A stretch of 64,000 nt of DNA, from the NCBI RefSeq assembly GCF_003124125.1, contig NZ_QCXQ01000001.1:416855-480854 (forward strand). The letters are read 5' to 3'. This DNA comes from Levilactobacillus bambusae (lineage in GTDB: Bacteria > Bacillota > Bacilli > Lactobacillales > Lactobacillaceae). The translations under genes and the position numbers were made by a program. Position 1 is the first letter of the stretch, and every line of letters starts with the position of its first letter. The notes beneath the pieces were generated by a model, which was not told the origin of the DNA, made no database searches, and was given only the letters and a program-made list of their open reading frames with translations. Of the stretch, positions 61,996 through 64,000 are shown in pieces.

Positions 61996-63531
61996 TTAAA
62001 GCCCCTTCACAACTTCTTTAGCAATGATGACATCCGTCGGGTATGGGGTATCGACCCCTTTAACCTTCTGGTAGGGATCCTCTCCTTTACCTGCTAAGAC
62101 GACGATGTCATCACCCGTGCTCATTTCAATCGCCTTTTTAATGGCGGTTGGTCGATCTAATTCGAAAATAACGTCCACTTTCCCATGGTCGATATGATCA
62201 TCAATTTGTTTAGCAATGGCCATTGGATCTTCATAACCCGGGTCATCCGTTGTTAAAACGGCAACATCGGCTTCCTCGCTAATGGCTTGGCCAAAACCAG
62301 CTCGTCGTGATTCACCCTTATTACCGGGCGACCCCACAACAATAATAACGCGGCCAGCATGAGTTTGACCCTTAAGAAATTCTAGTAGTGCATGGACGCT
62401 AGCGTAATTATGCGCGTAATCAATATAGATGGTTCCATGATTATCGGACACGACCGTTTCCATCCGACCGGGTACTCGAACCGCCTCTAGCTTATCATAA
62501 GCACTCTCATGGTCAACCCCATCAAGGGCACTTGCAATTAATGCCGCTACCGCATTCCCCTCATTATAGTTCCCAGCAATGCCAACTTCATAGTGACCAC
62601 TAATTTGATCTAGCTTAGCCGCCTTATTAGTGGCCGCTCTTAAGTCAAACTCACTTTTGTGTAACGTTTCCGAGTCGTTGTTGTACCAAAAATCAACGGG
62701 AACGTCGAGGGCAATCTCCGCTCCCTTTCGGGCAAAGAGATACACATTTTCAGGTTGACTCGAAGTTTTGGCTGCGTAGTAAACGTCCGCTAGATGATCC
62801 GTTTCAGCGTTAATAATGCAACAGGTTGAGTTTACGAGGACCTGCTCCTTACAGAGCAAGTAGTCTTCAAACGTTGGGTGTTCATTTGGGCCAATGTGAT
62901 CTGGCGTAATATTCAGAAAAATTCCCACATCGTAGGTTAACCCATAAACCCGGTTACGTTTATACGCCTGAGAGGAAACTTCCATCACTAAGTGGGTCAT
63001 TCCACTATCCACTGCTTCTCGCATATCGTGAAAAAGATCCAGTGATTCCGGAGTCGTTAAATCCGATTTAAATTGTTGTTCAGGAGCAGGACCCAGGATC
63101 CGATCCACCGTCGAAAACAGGGCCGTTTTATCATCCGTCGTTTCCGCAAAGATGCCGTGGGTGAAGTAAGCCGTGGTTGTTTTCCCCTTAGTTCCCGTCA
63201 CGGCAACGATAAATAAGTCATTCTGGGGGTACCCGTAAAATGCGGCTCCAATTAACGCCATTGCCTTTTGGATATCCGTTACAATAATGGCTGTTAATTC
63301 TGAGCCTTCTTCGTATTCTCGTTCGGAGACGTATCCGGTTGCCCCCGCAGCTTTAGCACTCGCTAGGTATTCAGGCCGAAAATTACCCTTACAGAAGAAC
63401 AGCGTTTCGTTAGATACCCGTCTTGAATCAAACGTGACGGCCCTAAATTTTTCAGAACCGTTATCAATAACTTGCGCTAATAACCGGTGTTCAGCCAAAA
63501 CCGTTTTGATCTCATCTATCCCAATTATCAT
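61996..63531 (-). CDS. murE: MurE-type UDP-N-acetylmuramyl-tripeptide synthetase
   Basis: A 511-residue Mur ligase adding the third stem amino acid. N-terminal UDP-binding domain ('FDSRRVSNETLFFCKGNF', about 34-51), ATP loop 'VTGTKGKTTTAYFTHGI' (about 111-127), 'DLTTPESLDLF' (about 157-167), 'IYIDYAHNYASVHAL' (about 372-386). The specificity loop, DNPR in mDAP enzymes and DNPA in S. aureus, reads DDPGYEDP (about 429-436). It is in one operon with asl and racD (6-base gaps), so it is probably the L-Lys-adding ligase; this is inference. Confidence 0.92.
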   Translation of the reverse strand: MIIGIDEIKTVLAEHRLLAQVIDNGSEKFRAVTFDSRRVSNETLFFCKGNFRPEYLASAKAAGATGYVSEREYEEGSELTAIIVTDIQKAMALIGAAFYGYPQNDLFIVAVTGTKGKTTTAYFTHGIFAETTDDKTALFSTVDRILGPAPEQQFKSDLTTPESLDLFHDMREAVDSGMTHLVMEVSSQAYKRNRVYGLTYDVGIFLNITPDHIGPNEHPTFEDYLLCKEQVLVNSTCCIINAETDHLADVYYAAKTSSQPENVYLFARKGAEIALDVPVDFWYNNDSETLHKSEFDLRAATNKAAKLDQISGHYEVGIAGNYNEGNAVAALIASALDGVDHESAYDKLEAVRVPGRMETVVSDNHGTIYIDYAHNYASVHALLEFLKGQTHAGRVIIVVGSPGNKGESRRAGFGQAISEEADVAVLTTDDPGYEDPMAIAKQIDDHIDHGKVDVIFELDRPTAIKKAIEMSTGDDIVVLAGKGEDPYQKVKGVDTPYPTDVIIAKEVVKGL

Positions 63532-63602
63532 CGAGTCATCTCCCCTTCACTTGGTGTGGGAGGCGCCGTTAGCTTCCCCACTATTTTTTTCTCATAAAAC
63601 GA

Positions 63603-63643
63603 CAACAAGGTTGTTACGGATTCATCCACTAACAACCTTGTGT
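63603..63643 (-). terminator. Hairpin after asnB, before murE
   Basis: CAAGGTTGTTA / TAACAACCTTG stem of 11 pairs with a 13-base loop. On the minus strand a T-rich tail (TTGTCGTTTT) follows. It lies between asnB and murE, so the four-gene cassette may be read as two units or partly terminated here. Confidence 0.75.
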
Positions 63644-63681
63644 TAATCATGACTTCACGTCATTGACTTTTTACTATTTAA

Positions 63682-64000
63682 TTAATCAATTGCGGTCCGA
63701 TGAACGTACTGGCGCATATCAACGTTCGTATCTTCTGGGAAGTAAACCGCATACCAGATAATAAACGTGTAAACCGTAAAGATTTTTTGCATACTTGATT
63801 GGCCGTTTACGTGGGCGTCAAAAATCTTCATCAATTCATCTGGGTTGAAGAACTTCTGGGCAATATCAGAATGGAATGCATTAATAATCCGAGTCTTATA
63901 TGGTTCTTCAGTCATTCCCTGAGCAACGGGTGACGGAAAGCCAAGTTTTTCCTTCTTGGCAACCCGCTCTGGTAATTCAGCTTCAGCGGCTGCCCGTAAG
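63682..64000 (-). CDS. asnB: Asparagine synthase (glutamine-hydrolysing), partial C-terminus
   Basis: The minus-strand frame runs in from the right edge: 'LRAAAEAELPERVAKKEKLGF' (split) and PSPVAQGM, then about 77 residues to the stop. 'KKKLGFP-P' near this position is the AsnB C-terminal motif. In Lactobacillaceae and Lactococcus an AsnB-like enzyme (AsnH) amidates the D-Asp cross-bridge to D-Asn, and its place beside murE-asl-racD suggests that role. The ATG at 63915 is internal, not a start. The rest lies outside the window. Confidence 0.85.
   Translation of the reverse strand, partial: LRAAAEAELPERVAKKEKLGFPSPVAQGMTEEPYKTRIINAFHSDIAQKFFNPDELMKIFDAHVNGQSSMQKIFTVYTFIIWYAVYFPEDTNVDMRQYVHRTAID

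Noticed and set aside
1-64000. CRISPR arrays, prophage, insertion sequences
   Set aside because: No regularly spaced repeats, transposase, integrase or phage structural genes were seen; gene order resembles conserved Firmicute neighbourhoods.

Overview
The window is chromosomal DNA from a low-to-mid-GC Gram-positive bacterium of the family Lactobacillaceae. The base composition is clearly higher in GC than an average Lactobacillus. This follows from three T-box leaders, strong AGGAGG ribosome binding sites with several TTG starts, gene neighbourhoods shared with Bacillus subtilis (yqeGH-yhbY-nadD-yqeK-rsfS-yqeM, ytpR-sftA-murC, ecsAB/hit/prsA/yhaMNO/yheA), and lactobacillus-type products. The arginine deiminase operon and the D-aspartate peptidoglycan cassette fit an obligately heterofermentative species, but the genus cannot be fixed from this sequence. 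No phage, insertion sequence or CRISPR array was seen. This is mostly vertically inherited core genome.

Layout. 1-3.4 kb: start of pheS with its T-box, an HxlR regulator with an HD-domain protein, an rRNA/tRNA methyltransferase (ysgA), acylphosphatase and a small orphan protein. 3.5-9.6 kb: a YidC-type insertase, an ArlRS-like two-component system, a zinc alcohol dehydrogenase and an MFS exporter. 9.7-16.1 kb (minus strand): an operon for ribosome assembly and NAD synthesis (yqeG, yqeH, yhbY, nadD, yqeK, rsfS, yqeM, tmcAL), then DUF177-rpmF. 16.3-21 kb: an oxidoreductase, infC-rpmI-rplT with an attenuator leader and non-AUG infC start, and thrS with a T-box. 21-28.9 kb: DNA replication and repair genes (dnaI, dnaB, nrdR, coaE, mutM, polA) and a Bax-inhibitor-like protein. 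29.0-29.5 kb holds a decayed isochorismatase gene. 29.5-38.5 kb: murC, sftA, ytpR, a PepSY protein, trmB, ecsBA, hit and a YhaH-like protein. 38.6-47 kb: prsA, yhaM/N/O, yheA and a class A penicillin-binding protein.

47.2-59.9 kb is an arginine region. It holds argR with two ARG-box-like sites, an M20 dipeptidase with a YfcC/streptococcal-ArcD-type carrier, argS with a T-box, a tRNA-Gly, and then arcA-arcB-arcC-arcD-arcR (minus strand). The arc operon is preceded by a 400-base control region carrying two cre sites, an ArcR/Crp-type site and a perfect palindrome. It is punctuated by internal terminator hairpins. 60-64 kb is a peptidoglycan cross-bridge cassette: asnB/asnH (partial), a MurE-type ligase, D-aspartate ligase and aspartate racemase. 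It would make and attach the D-Asp/D-Asn bridge typical of L-Lys-D-Asp cell walls.

The most interesting observations are the cross-bridge cassette with an unusual MurE specificity loop, the hairpin-punctuated arc operon with its crowded promoter, two unrelated candidate arginine/ornithine exchangers, a tRNA-Gly(CCC) with C at position 55, and the ATT/ATA start of infC.
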